A DNA stretch of 20,939 nucleotides from a virus. The position numbers were made by a program, and so were the translations under genes. The stretch is taken from positions 1 to 20,939 of IMG/VR virus record IMGVR_UViG_3300048997_000091; one strand, given 5' to 3'. The notes under the pieces were generated by a model that ran no database searches, was not told the origin of the DNA, and was given only the letters and a program-made list of their open reading frames with translations. Positions 14,755 to 20,939 of the stretch are shown piece after piece (positions within the stretch are counted from its first letter, which is position 1; the number at the start of each line of letters is the position of its first letter).

Positions 14755-15246
14755 CTAGCTGCCCGTGGTGCCGGCAGTGTCGGTGATGGGACCGGTGATC
14801 TTGATCGTCGCGGCGAAGCTGGAGGCCTTGTCGAACTGCGCATCCAGGTTGTTGTCCTGGATGTAGCCCGCGAACGTGCGCAGGAAGCCGGTTGTCTGGC
14901 CCGCGGCGGGCGGGTACTGGTGCTTGACGATCACTTTGGTCTGGGCAATGAAGGCTGCGTTCACAACGAGCTGCCCGGCATCGGTGAGGTCCGAAACGCC
15001 GCCGATCGCAACCTGGCCGGAGTCCAGCAGCGTGGGCAGGAACTCGCGGAACGCGCCTGGCGAATCCATGTTGGTGATGTCTTCGAGATCCGTCTTGGCG
15101 CCCGAGTACTGTGTGGTCTTGATCTGCTTGCACAGGGTGAAGGCGGTGCCGCCATCGATCGAGATGGAGAAGGTCGAGCCTTTACCGGTCTGGGCCTTGG
15201 TGGCCATCGCAAACACGGAGGCCAGGATGAGGGATTTCTTACGCAT
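14755..15246 (-). CDS. Major tail tube protein
   Basis: A 163-residue protein that stacks into the tail tube around the tape measure. From MATKAQTGKGSTFSISIDGG onward it follows the lambda V / HK97-type tube pattern: TTQYSGAKTDLEDITNMDSPGAFREFLPTLLDSGQ (conserved D-ITNMDS), then beta strands VAIGGVSDL, TKVIVKHQYPP and FLRTFAGYI. The ATG at 15246 has AAAGGAC six bases before, while the ATG at 15207, where homologues normally start, has no ribosome site. The 13 residues gained (MRKKSLILASVFA) look like a signal peptide, which is surprising for a cytoplasmic assembly protein. A strong hairpin follows the gene. Family call firm, start uncertain. Confidence 0.85.
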   Translation of the reverse strand: MRKKSLILASVFAMATKAQTGKGSTFSISIDGGTAFTLCKQIKTTQYSGAKTDLEDITNMDSPGAFREFLPTLLDSGQVAIGGVSDLTDAGQLVVNAAFIAQTKVIVKHQYPPAAGQTTGFLRTFAGYIQDNNLDAQFDKASSFAATIKITGPITDTAGTTGS

Positions 15247-15330
15247 GGGCGTCCTTTCGGGGTTAAGCGGGATCGCCGCGCCCATGGGGCACGGTGTGGG
15301 TGCGGCGGTGAAGTTTTTTAGGGGAGCTGC

Positions 15331-15720
15331 TTAGGCTTCGGAGAACTGGATCATCCAGTCCTGCTGTACGCGGTAGAGCCGCGTGCCCTGCTCGAAGTAA
15401 TCGCTCTGGTTATCCAGCCAGGCATTCTGCACGTTGGCTCCATCAGGGAGAGGACCGCTGAAGCCATTCAGCAGCGCCTCGAAGGCGACTGCCAGCGCGG
15501 TTGCAGCGACATGCGTGGCGCCCCAGCTGTCGATTTGCAGGCGAACCGTAATGAAGCCGGTCGGCCCATCATTGGTCTGCTCCTCCACACGCGAGATGCC
15601 CTGGTACGTTGCGGCCGGCAAAGTCGGCTTGTCCGGCAGCAGGAGCGGGTACATGCGCTGCGCGATGAGCTCCCCGGGCCCGCCCGCGGTGGCCAGCTGC
15701 TGTACGCCGTATCCGATCAT
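15331..15720 (-). CDS. Tail terminator, DUF3168-like
   Basis: A 129-residue protein that would form the ring ending the tail tube at the head side. The DUF3168 pattern is visible: RMYPLLLPDKPTLPAATYQGIS (about 22-43), a strand FITVRLQIDSWGATHVAATALA (about 56-77), a helix FEALLNGFSG and C-terminal strands RLYRVQQDWMIQFSE. The ATG at 15720 has GGAG eight bases upstream and overlaps the adaptor stop as ATGA, so it is preferred over the GTG at 15738. It precedes the tail tube gene, the usual order. Confidence 0.85.
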   Translation of the reverse strand: MIGYGVQQLATAGGPGELIAQRMYPLLLPDKPTLPAATYQGISRVEEQTNDGPTGFITVRLQIDSWGATHVAATALAVAFEALLNGFSGPLPDGANVQNAWLDNQSDYFEQGTRLYRVQQDWMIQFSEA

Positions 15721-16046
15721 TTCGGTTGCTCCAGGCACATCAGGTTCAACTCCCGGCGGTTCTCGTCCGGGTCGCTGACCAGCTGCACTAGGAAGCGCCG
15801 GTCACGGTAGAGCACGGTCATTCCCTGCGCCAGGCTGACACTGGGGAAGCGCACGGTCACCTTGTGAGTCACCTGCGCTGTGAAGCCGGCGCCAAGCGCG
15901 TAGATCTCTTTCGAGCTCGCCACGGTGATGGCCGCCCTGCAGCTCAGAACGGTTGTGTCCGGTCCAGCTCCGGGCTGGCCGGATTGATCCTGCGTTTCCG
16001 AGGGCGCCGTAATCGCGATCCGGCGCTTGAGCTGGCCGCTGCGCAT
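15717..16046 (-). CDS. Head-tail adaptor (phage head-tail joining protein)
   Basis: A 109-residue protein of the small head-tail joining family (HK97 gp7/gp9 or SPP1 gp16 type). It binds under the connector ring and completes the DNA channel. Evidence is the N-terminal MRSGQLKRRIAITAPSETQDQSGQP, which is very typical of the family (GxLxxRIxI then a D-GQ loop), the KEIYALGAGFTAQVTHKVTVRF middle with the conserved H-V-RF, and the end DRRFLVQLVSDPDENRRELNLMC. Size is normal for the family. Start and stop overlap the neighbouring genes (TGATG and ATGA). Confidence 0.88.
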   Translation of the reverse strand: MRSGQLKRRIAITAPSETQDQSGQPGAGPDTTVLSCRAAITVASSKEIYALGAGFTAQVTHKVTVRFPSVSLAQGMTVLYRDRRFLVQLVSDPDENRRELNLMCLEQPK

Positions 16047-16732
16047 CAGGCCCCCTCGAAGCTGAAGATGGGCGGAGCGGCTTCGCTATCGAGCAACGAA
16101 TCCACAAACTTCGGCACGACGGTGACCGCATTCGTGGAATTCGTGAGGACCACGCTCTCGCGGTTCTCGTACCAATGCGCGACCAGGCCGAGGATCGCAA
16201 GCTGAACGCTGGCGGGCACCGTATCGGGCGTGTCGCCATAGCCCGCGGTATACGTGACCTGGACAACGTCACTGCGACCGTATGCCGTGGAAGGCCAGTA
16301 GGTGCCGGGTTTCGGGAGGATCCGCGCGGGCTCCGCGTCAGCATCGACCGCGTACAGGCTGGGATTGAGCGTCTGGCGAACTCCGGACGGGTCAAGGTAG
16401 GTGACCGAGGCGACCGCCATCAGCCGCGGACGCGGCAAGAGGATTGGCGCCGGACCGAGAAAGCCGCTGTACGAGAAGCCGAAGCCTGGCCTCGATGTCG
16501 TTCCCAGGCGCCAGGGCTCCGTCATCCAGCCGGGGAACCGGTCCAGCGACAAGCGCCACGTCTGTTCCAGAAAAGCGCGGCCGGTGTACTTTTCCGCATA
16601 CTCGCGAGCGGCTTTGATGTACACGCTCAGCAGCTCGTTTTCGGTATCTGCGTCGATCACGCAGTGATCGGCTGCCAAGCCGAGTGTTACGGGTTCTACG
16701 GTGGCGTCGACCGTACGTTGGAGGGCAATCAT
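16046..16732 (-). CDS. Head-tail connector, gp6-like (phiE125 gp8 family)
   Basis: A 228-residue connector that would form a ring beneath the portal. The N-terminal region has the family hallmark LLSVYIKAAREYAEKYTGRAFLEQTWRLSLDRFP (about 35-68). It continues with PILLPRPRLMAVASVTYLDPSG (about 95-116), the LNPSLYAVD strand, and the C-terminal VQVTYTAGYGDTPDTVPASVQLAIL helix region with HWYENRESV (about 188-196). Length fits the phiE125 gp8-type subgroup rather than the shorter HK97 gp6 (about 110). The ATG at 16732 overlaps the stop of the upstream small gene by four bases. Confidence 0.87.
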   Translation of the reverse strand: MIALQRTVDATVEPVTLGLAADHCVIDADTENELLSVYIKAAREYAEKYTGRAFLEQTWRLSLDRFPGWMTEPWRLGTTSRPGFGFSYSGFLGPAPILLPRPRLMAVASVTYLDPSGVRQTLNPSLYAVDADAEPARILPKPGTYWPSTAYGRSDVVQVTYTAGYGDTPDTVPASVQLAILGLVAHWYENRESVVLTNSTNAVTVVPKFVDSLLDSEAAPPIFSFEGA

Positions 16733-16974
16733 GGGCGGCGGCCGCCCTTCACGAACTTGGGTTTCGGCTTGCCGGCGGGCCGCGGGCCAGGACGCGGAAC
16801 GACAGCCGCATTCTCCGGCCGGGGAAGTGTGGCCTGTTCAGCGATCGGCACGGCGACGGCCTCCTTGCGGGTGATGAATGCGCTGCCGAGCTCGTCCGGG
16901 ACCACTGCTATCTGCCCACGGGTCCACTGCACGTTTCCGTACTGCAGAGCGGGAATGGTGATGCGAACCTGCAT
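16729..16974 (-). CDS. Small Pro/Lys-rich phage protein between capsid and connector
   Basis: An 81-residue protein of unrecognised family. The first 45 residues (MQVRITIPALQYGNVQWTRGQ...) could be two or three beta strands. The last 30 are rich in proline, lysine and arginine (PRPGPRPAGKPKPKFVKGGRRP), a disordered basic tail that might contact nucleic acid. The frame is open to 17172, but I chose the ATG at 16974. It has GGAG five bases upstream, and the longer version would overlap the plus-strand gene and read as low-quality protein. It is coupled to the connector by a four-base overlap, so it belongs to the head genes. Confidence 0.65.
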   Translation of the reverse strand: MQVRITIPALQYGNVQWTRGQIAVVPDELGSAFITRKEAVAVPIAEQATLPRPENAAVVPRPGPRPAGKPKPKFVKGGRRP

Positions 16975-16979
16975 GGAAA

Positions 16980-16996
16980 CTCCGGAGGCTACAATT
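16980..16996 (+). promoter_or_regulatory. Promoter-like element of the plus-strand gene, overlapping the minus-strand ribosome site
   Basis: The 28-base gap between divergent genes holds CTCCGGAG (16980-16987), an eight-base palindrome that supplies GGAG for the minus-strand gene. It is followed by GGCTACAAT (16988-16996), with TACAAT at 16990-16995 and the plus-strand ATG seven bases later. That spacing suits leaderless transcription. No clear -35 box is seen. Confidence 0.45.
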
Positions 16997-17002
16997 TCGG
17001 GA

Positions 17003-17248
17003 ATGAACGATCTGCGCGTCCCCGCCCCCCCCGGAGCGTTGGCAATGTTCGGTAAATGCGAGGTCTGCGGGGAGCAGGCGTTTGTCATGGTGCGCGATTT
17101 CTTGTGGGCCACAAACCCGGTGAGTCCATGGCGCGAGTACAGGCCCGATGGAGACATCCACCGGTTCTGCAAGACACACCAGCGAAAGTCCCGGAACCGA
17201 GAGGTCTACATCGACTTACTGCCGCCCCTGGGAGCGGCGAGTCTCTAA
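17003..17248 (+). CDS. Small CxxC...CxxH putative zinc-binding protein, moron-like
   Basis: An 81-residue protein on the strand opposite to all the structural genes. C19-x2-C22 (KCEVCGEQ) and C56-x2-H59 (FCKTHQRKSR) could bind one zinc ion, and a basic patch follows. Between them lie aromatic strands (FVMVRDFLW and PWREYRPDGDIHRF). No named family is recognised. The ATG at 17003 is chosen because a GGCTACAAT box lies just upstream. The same frame is open far upstream (to 16175), but that part is antisense to the connector gene and not protein-like. It fills the gap between the capsid stop and the next phage gene and ends inside a perfect 12-bp hairpin. Own promoter, opposite strand and own terminator are the marks of a moron expressed from the prophage. 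Its function is unknown. Confidence 0.65.
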   Translation: MNDLRVPAPPGALAMFGKCEVCGEQAFVMVRDFLWATNPVSPWREYRPDGDIHRFCKTHQRKSRNREVYIDLLPPLGAASL

Positions 17249-17261
17249 ACTCGCCGCTCCC
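17230..17261. terminator. Perfect 12-bp hairpin between convergent genes
   Basis: GGGAGCGGCGAG (17230-17241) pairs perfectly with CTCGCCGCTCCC (17250-17261) over an eight-base loop that contains the stop codon of the plus-strand gene. It starts 16 bases after the capsid stop on the other strand, so it can act in both directions. T tracts are weak (GTTGTTCT at 17271-17278 on the plus side). Structural genes downstream of the capsid need read-through, so on the minus strand it is probably partial. Confidence 0.65.
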
Positions 17262-17276
17262 GTCAGGGGAGTTGTT

Positions 17277-18557
17277 CTATGCGTGCTGCTGCAGGACCTG
17301 GATCGGGTGGCTGCCGGCGTCCAGCAGGCGGGAGCCCGCACGGAAGAAGCCGAGGAAGGCGATCTGGTTCGCAGTGGCGAAACGCTCGTCCAGACGCTGG
17401 ACCTCCATCGCCTCGACGGTCCGCAGAAGGTACTTCTGCAGGTTGCCGAAGATCACGGCGCGATTGCCGGCCGCGATGTCGGGCGTGTTGACATCGATGA
17501 CGATGTCCTGCCCGAACAGCTTGGTGACCAGGCCGTTCGCATCCAGCTGGAAGATCGGCGCGCCGAGCCCGTTGCGCTGGGTCGACAGGTAGATCTGGGT
17601 GCGGCGATTCATCACGAACTTGCCCTGGTTCGCGTACGACGGATCCAGCGCACCGAACAAGTTGGCCACGTCGGACAGAGTGATGATCGCGGGGTCCGCG
17701 GACGTCGCGCCGAGGTGAGCGGAAGCGGCGAGCGGATCGAAGTTCGCGTTGGTGCTGGTGCCCATCACGTACTTCGACAGACCGCGGCCGGCCCGCTCGC
17801 CAAGGTTGTCCTTGATGAACGCGCCGAAATCGAAGGCCGCATCACGAACCAGCGTGCGCGGGATCTTCACCATGCCGGTCTGCAGGATGGCGACGGTCAA
17901 CGCCGTGGTGGCAAGCACCAGGTCGTTCTCATCCTGGTCCGTGTTCTCGCCGATGACGGTCGCTGCATTGGCGGTGTCGTTCGAGAGCGGCCAGTTCATC
18001 TGCTCGCCCGTGGTGGTAGGGAGCAGCCTGACGAAGCCGGCGACACCGCCGTACGCCAGGGTGGCGCGCTCGACGTCCGGTACCAGCTCGGTCGGAATCG
18101 CATAGCCGCCGCCCGGGCCGGTTGCGGCGCCCATCGCGCGGAGTTCCTCATCGCGGCCGGTCACCATGTAATTGCGATAGGCGGCGGTGTACTGACGTCC
18201 ACGCTCTTCGCGCTGTGCCTGGTCGGCTGCACGCTGGTCGGCGGTCTGATCACCCTGGCCCTGGCCGGGCTGGGGCAGTGGAGGACGGCCGGCGCGGAGG
18301 GCGCGCTCTTCGGCTTCCACGCGGCTGCGCTCTTCGGCGGCGAAGCGGGAGGCCTCGTCCATCAGAGCGATGTCGGTGCCGATCTGGCGGGCTTCCGCGA
18401 AGCTGTTTTCGATGGTGGAGCGTTGCTCGGCCGTGATGGTGGTGTTGCCGAGCAGGGCCGTGGCGGAGGCCAGCAAAGCGGAGCGGCGATCGGCCTTCTG
18501 CTGACGGGTCTCCGCAGCATTTGCCTGGATGCGGGCGAGGATGAGGGTGTAACGCAT
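17277..18557 (-). CDS. Major capsid protein, HK97 fold
   Basis: A 426-residue HK97-type capsid protein. Residues 1 to about 115 form a charged, helical, coiled-coil scaffold (delta) domain, followed by a Pro/Gln-rich linker (PLPQPGQGQGDQ, 94-105). The core starts near 125 and includes GPGGGYAIPTELVPDVERATLAYGGV (about 148-173), the usual entry to the HK97 N-arm and E-loop, then MNWPLSNDTANAATVIGEN, and the P-domain helix region FGAFIKDNLGERAGRGLSKYVM (about 250-271). The delta domain is presumably removed by the prohead protease encoded just upstream. I chose the ATG at 18557, with AAAGGAA eight bases before, over the open frame to 18641. A strong hairpin follows. Confidence 0.92.
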   Translation of the reverse strand: MRYTLILARIQANAAETRQQKADRRSALLASATALLGNTTITAEQRSTIENSFAEARQIGTDIALMDEASRFAAEERSRVEAEERALRAGRPPLPQPGQGQGDQTADQRAADQAQREERGRQYTAAYRNYMVTGRDEELRAMGAATGPGGGYAIPTELVPDVERATLAYGGVAGFVRLLPTTTGEQMNWPLSNDTANAATVIGENTDQDENDLVLATTALTVAILQTGMVKIPRTLVRDAAFDFGAFIKDNLGERAGRGLSKYVMGTSTNANFDPLAASAHLGATSADPAIITLSDVANLFGALDPSYANQGKFVMNRRTQIYLSTQRNGLGAPIFQLDANGLVTKLFGQDIVIDVNTPDIAAGNRAVIFGNLQKYLLRTVEAMEVQRLDERFATANQIAFLGFFRAGSRLLDAGSHPIQVLQQHA

Positions 18558-18703
18558 GGTGGTTTCCTTTTTGGGGTGGCGCGACAGCTCAACCGCGGCT
18601 GCGGGAACTTCGGGCTCGAGCGCACGACATCCTGTCGCCATCGAAGGGAGCCCATGCGGGCCAGGGTCCTGCGCGGTTGTGGTTGGGCTAAGGCGCCGGG
18701 GCG
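18558..18703 (-). other. 146-base leader before the capsid gene
   Basis: This is the longest gap inside the head operon. The reading frame of the capsid is open through part of it but gives no phage-like sequence. A small hairpin (CGACA-TCC-TGTCG at about 18625-18640) is the only structure noticed. A leader of this length before the most abundant product could hold a promoter or a processing site, but no clear boxes were found. Confidence 0.3.
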
Positions 18704-19333
18704 CTAGAGCTCTGAGAGCTGCAAAAGCAAATTGAGGCGGATGCGGTCGTCAACGCTGATGCTGTCGACGGGAGGGGCAGTCAACGCCTGGCGTTTCTCG
18801 ACGGCGAGCGCCTTCAAAACCTGGTCATTCTGCGGAAGCTGTGACCGGACGGCCGAGTCTGCATCGAGGTACGCGGGATCCGTGACCACCGAGCAGTCGA
18901 AGATGGAAGCCTTCTTGATGACTCTGAGCAGGCTGTCCGTGTCGGGGTCGTACACCCAGGGATCGGGATCTTCGCAGTAGAAGCCGAAGGAGCTGCCCCT
19001 GATGTCTTTTCGCCGCATGCTGACCATCAGGTCGCGGGCGAGCTGCGTATCCGGCGGGTCGATCTCGTAACGAAGTCCGATCTCGTCGACGCTGACCCGC
19101 ATGGTGCCGCTGGACGTGCGTCCCAGCACATTGTTCATGTCATGGTTGAACAATCCGAGGATGTCGGGGTTGGCGGCGAGGCACTCGTCGAACGCACCCG
19201 GAGCGATGATCTCGAGGAATCCGCCCAGGTCCTGCGATCGCATACCAAACTTGGCTGCATAGCCGACGATCTTGGGGCTGTCGCCTTCGGTGGCGCGGAC
19301 CTCGGCCTGCAGGAACCTTCGTTCAGGCTTCAT
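18704..19333 (-). CDS. HK97-family prohead protease (peptidase S78)
   Basis: A 209-residue serine protease that matures the procapsid by cutting the capsid delta domain. The family pattern is complete: KIVGYAAKFG (21-30), LGGFLEIIAPGAFDECL (36-52), catalytic His in LFNHD (H64), IDPPDTQLARDLMVSMRRKDIRGSSFGF with the nucleophile S115 (91-118), and FDCSVVTDPAYLDAD (about 145-159), where D146 takes the acid position that is Glu in HK97. An acid at this site is accepted in the family. AAAGG lies ten bases before the ATG at 19333. It sits just upstream of the capsid gene, its substrate. The last 40 residues are a variable helical tail. Confidence 0.92.
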   Translation of the reverse strand: MKPERRFLQAEVRATEGDSPKIVGYAAKFGMRSQDLGGFLEIIAPGAFDECLAANPDILGLFNHDMNNVLGRTSSGTMRVSVDEIGLRYEIDPPDTQLARDLMVSMRRKDIRGSSFGFYCEDPDPWVYDPDTDSLLRVIKKASIFDCSVVTDPAYLDADSAVRSQLPQNDQVLKALAVEKRQALTAPPVDSISVDDRIRLNLLLQLSEL

Positions 19334-19339
19334 GTGTGT

Positions 19340-19489
19340 CTAACCTTTCTTCACGCCGGCGGCGATCAGGGCGTCTTCAAACGTCCACCATTGCGAGTTT
19401 TGCCAGTGGTTGCCCGGCCACTTGACCAGGAATATCCAGGGCCGCCGCTCGGAGCGGTTCGCTACGATCGTGATGCGGGGCTTACGCAT
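19340..19489 (-). CDS. 49-residue orphan protein between portal and protease
   Basis: A tiny gene with a good ribosome site (AAGGA about five bases before the ATG at 19489). It fits exactly between the portal stop (7 bases upstream of its start) and the protease start (6 bases after its stop). The product is basic and tryptophan-rich (RPWIFLVKWPGNHWQNSQWWTFEDAL), predicted as a short beta hairpin and a helix, and ends VKKG. No family is recognised. The frame is open to 19543, but the extension overlaps the portal and lacks a ribosome site. The fit to its neighbours argues that it is real. Confidence 0.65.
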   Translation of the reverse strand: MRKPRITIVANRSERRPWIFLVKWPGNHWQNSQWWTFEDALIAAGVKKG

Positions 19490-19496
19490 GGTTTCC

Positions 19497-20939
19497 TTAT
19501 GCCGCGAGGGCCAGGGTGCTGCCGGCCTCGCGGAAGATGCCAAGGGTTATGCTGCGCACCGCCCGGGCCAGCTCCGCGGCGGAATCGACGGCCGACGTCT
19601 CCGGCTTCCAGTCCGCCGCGCGCTTCTCGAGCGCCTTGCGGAAATCGCGGAGGATCTTCTCCTGGCCCAGATCCGTCTCGGGCTTCACGCGGAACGTGTC
19701 GCAGGCCTGGCGCGTGGCCTCGGCAGAGATCGCCTCCAGGATCGGCCCGAAGATCCGCACCACGGCCTCGGCATCCCTTTTGCTCCGCGCTGTCATGCGA
19801 AGTACCGAGTCATGGAACACCACCGAGTAGGCCGCGCTCATGCGGTCCAGCAGCATGCGCTGGTTGCGGCCGCCGTTGCCGGCGGGAACCGTGTCGCCGT
19901 CGCCCGGCGTCACGTCATCGCCAGACAAATCGTCAGGATTGTCGATCTGGTCGACCGGAACCATGTTCAACGGCATGTAGAAGCCCTTCCCTGCAGGTCC
20001 GCCCGGGTTGAAGCCCAGCGTCTCGCGGATCTCGTCGCGTTCCAGGAAGCCCCACTGGCGGCCCACGGCGAAGCCATTCATCTGGGAAGCGAAGTCGCCG
20101 CGGATAAGCTCCGACACATCGAAGCGCACGGAATACTTCCCTGCTGCCCGTCCAATCGTCGGCATCAGCTTGCGCTGGATCTCCGCCTCGATCCGAACCA
20201 GCCACGGCCGAAGAGTGAACGTCACATACTCGAGGGCCTGCGACTCATGATTGGAGTTCGACAGGCGGGATGTGTCGCCGATCATGTGCGGCGGAATGCG
20301 GAAGATGGCCGCGATCTGCGTGCGCGTGTACTGCTGCGTCTCCAGGAACTGCGCTTCGCCCGGGGAGATGCCGATTTTCGTCCAGGTCCATCCCGGTGGC
20401 ATCACGGCCGTGCGGCCCTGGTTCTCACCCGAGTTGGCCTGCTCCCAGCTGTCCTTAGCCTGCTGCAGCTGGACGGCATCCTTCTTCTCGGCCGGTCCGG
20501 TCAGCAGGCCAGAGGGGCGGCTGCCGCGGCCGAAAAACCCGGCGCCGAACTTCTCCGCAGCGATCGCCGTGCCAATGGTCTGGCGGGCGGCCTGGATCGG
20601 GCTGAGCCCGGTCCAACCGTCCAGGCTAAGCGCGGGGACGTGGATCATGTCTTTGGCCGCGACGAGACGCGCGGGAACCGTGTCGCTCACCTCGTACATC
20701 AGGTCAGAGGGCGCCGCATTCTGTCCCGACGTCTGTAGCTCTCCGCCCTTGGCCCGGCGGGCCTTCACAAAGCGCGGATGCCGCGGCCACAGAGCGACGG
20801 GCTTGTTTCCCACGCCGCGCTGGATCTCCGCATAGCCGTTGCCCGTCAGCGCGGCACAGCCCACCAGCGCCGCAAAGAACGTCGGCGAGGTCATCTCCGG
20901 ATTCGGCTCGACCGCCAGCAGGTAGTACAGGTCGGAGTC
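19497..20939 (-). CDS. Phage portal protein, HK97 family, 5' end outside window
   Basis: 480 codons of the portal, the dodecameric DNA gate of the head. The frame enters from the right edge reading DSDLYYLLAVEPNPEMTSPTFF, the familiar N-terminal portal segment (LxxLLxxxPNPxMT), so the methionine at 20894 is internal. Further hallmarks are YAEIQRG, PVALWPRHPRFV, the VIHVP-like MIHVPALSLDGWTGLSPIQAA (about residue 98), GWTWTKIGISPGEAQFLETQQYTRTQIAAIFRIPPHMIGD and the long C-terminal helical region. The C-terminus after about 350 is extended and helical, longer than in HK97 gp3. Terminase large subunit is expected just outside the right edge. Confidence 0.92.
   Translation of the reverse strand, partial: DSDLYYLLAVEPNPEMTSPTFFAALVGCAALTGNGYAEIQRGVGNKPVALWPRHPRFVKARRAKGGELQTSGQNAAPSDLMYEVSDTVPARLVAAKDMIHVPALSLDGWTGLSPIQAARQTIGTAIAAEKFGAGFFGRGSRPSGLLTGPAEKKDAVQLQQAKDSWEQANSGENQGRTAVMPPGWTWTKIGISPGEAQFLETQQYTRTQIAAIFRIPPHMIGDTSRLSNSNHESQALEYVTFTLRPWLVRIEAEIQRKLMPTIGRAAGKYSVRFDVSELIRGDFASQMNGFAVGRQWGFLERDEIRETLGFNPGGPAGKGFYMPLNMVPVDQIDNPDDLSGDDVTPGDGDTVPAGNGGRNQRMLLDRMSAAYSVVFHDSVLRMTARSKRDAEAVVRIFGPILEAISAEATRQACDTFRVKPETDLGQEKILRDFRKALEKRAADWKPETSAVDSAAELARAVRSITLGIFREAGSTLALAA

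Noticed and set aside
16175-17002. Upstream extension of the plus-strand zinc-type gene
   Set aside because: The frame is open, but this part lies opposite the connector and small Pro/Lys-rich genes and reads as non-protein-like sequence. The promoter-like box and gene gap support the start at 17003.
18704-19333. Asp in place of the HK97 catalytic Glu in the prohead protease
   Set aside because: Asp is a common variant at this position in the family, so it does not suggest an inactive enzyme.
19410-20738. Long open plus-strand frame opposite the portal gene
   Set aside because: It is antisense to a clear portal gene, has low-complexity Arg/Ala/Gly-rich composition, and arises from high third-position GC. 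The same applies to long plus-strand frames at 892-1854, 4733-5674, 8154-9107 and 17148-18707.

Overview
The window is a high-GC stretch holding most of the head and tail morphogenesis module of a long-tailed (siphovirus-type, HK97/lambda-like) phage or prophage. Nearly everything is on the minus strand, so the operon reads from right to left. Gene density, clean Shine-Dalgarno sequences and ATGA/TGATG start-stop overlaps mark a compact phage late operon. The host is a GC-rich Gram-negative bacterium. The style of the two secreted tail-fibre-like proteins and of the left-hand gene recalls Acidobacteriota, but that is an impression from memory, not the result of a search.

Head genes (right end, 15.3-20.9 kb), in transcription order: portal (5' end outside the window), a 49-residue orphan, HK97-type prohead protease, major capsid protein with an N-terminal scaffold (delta) domain, a small Pro/Lys-rich protein, gp6-type connector, head-tail adaptor and DUF3168-type tail terminator. 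Terminase genes are presumably just beyond the right edge. Between capsid and the Pro/Lys-rich gene sits one plus-strand gene (17003-17248), a small CxxC...CxxH protein with its own promoter-like element and a strong hairpin at its end. It looks like a moron.

Tail genes (2.4-15.2 kb): tail tube, tail assembly chaperone G with a C-terminal T extension reachable only by a -1 frameshift, a gp10-like protein in an unusual place, tape measure, three tail-tip proteins in the order seen in gene-transfer-agent and lambdoid tips, a large J-like tip protein, then two proteins that carry Sec-type signal peptides. One of these two has a collagen-like stretch, an SGNH hydrolase domain and Ig-like repeats. 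Strong perfect hairpins follow the capsid and tail tube genes, the two proteins needed in the highest copy number.

Left end (0-2.3 kb): a small stand-alone HIRAN-domain protein closes the operon, followed by a good intrinsic terminator. Beyond it lie a XerC/D-type tyrosine recombinase with a promoter-like element placed for leaderless transcription, a region with IS-like short repeats, and the start of an unrecognised gene running off the left edge. This end is probably at or near a prophage boundary, but no tRNA or attachment site can be shown. No lysis genes, repressor, terminase, tRNA or CRISPR array is visible.
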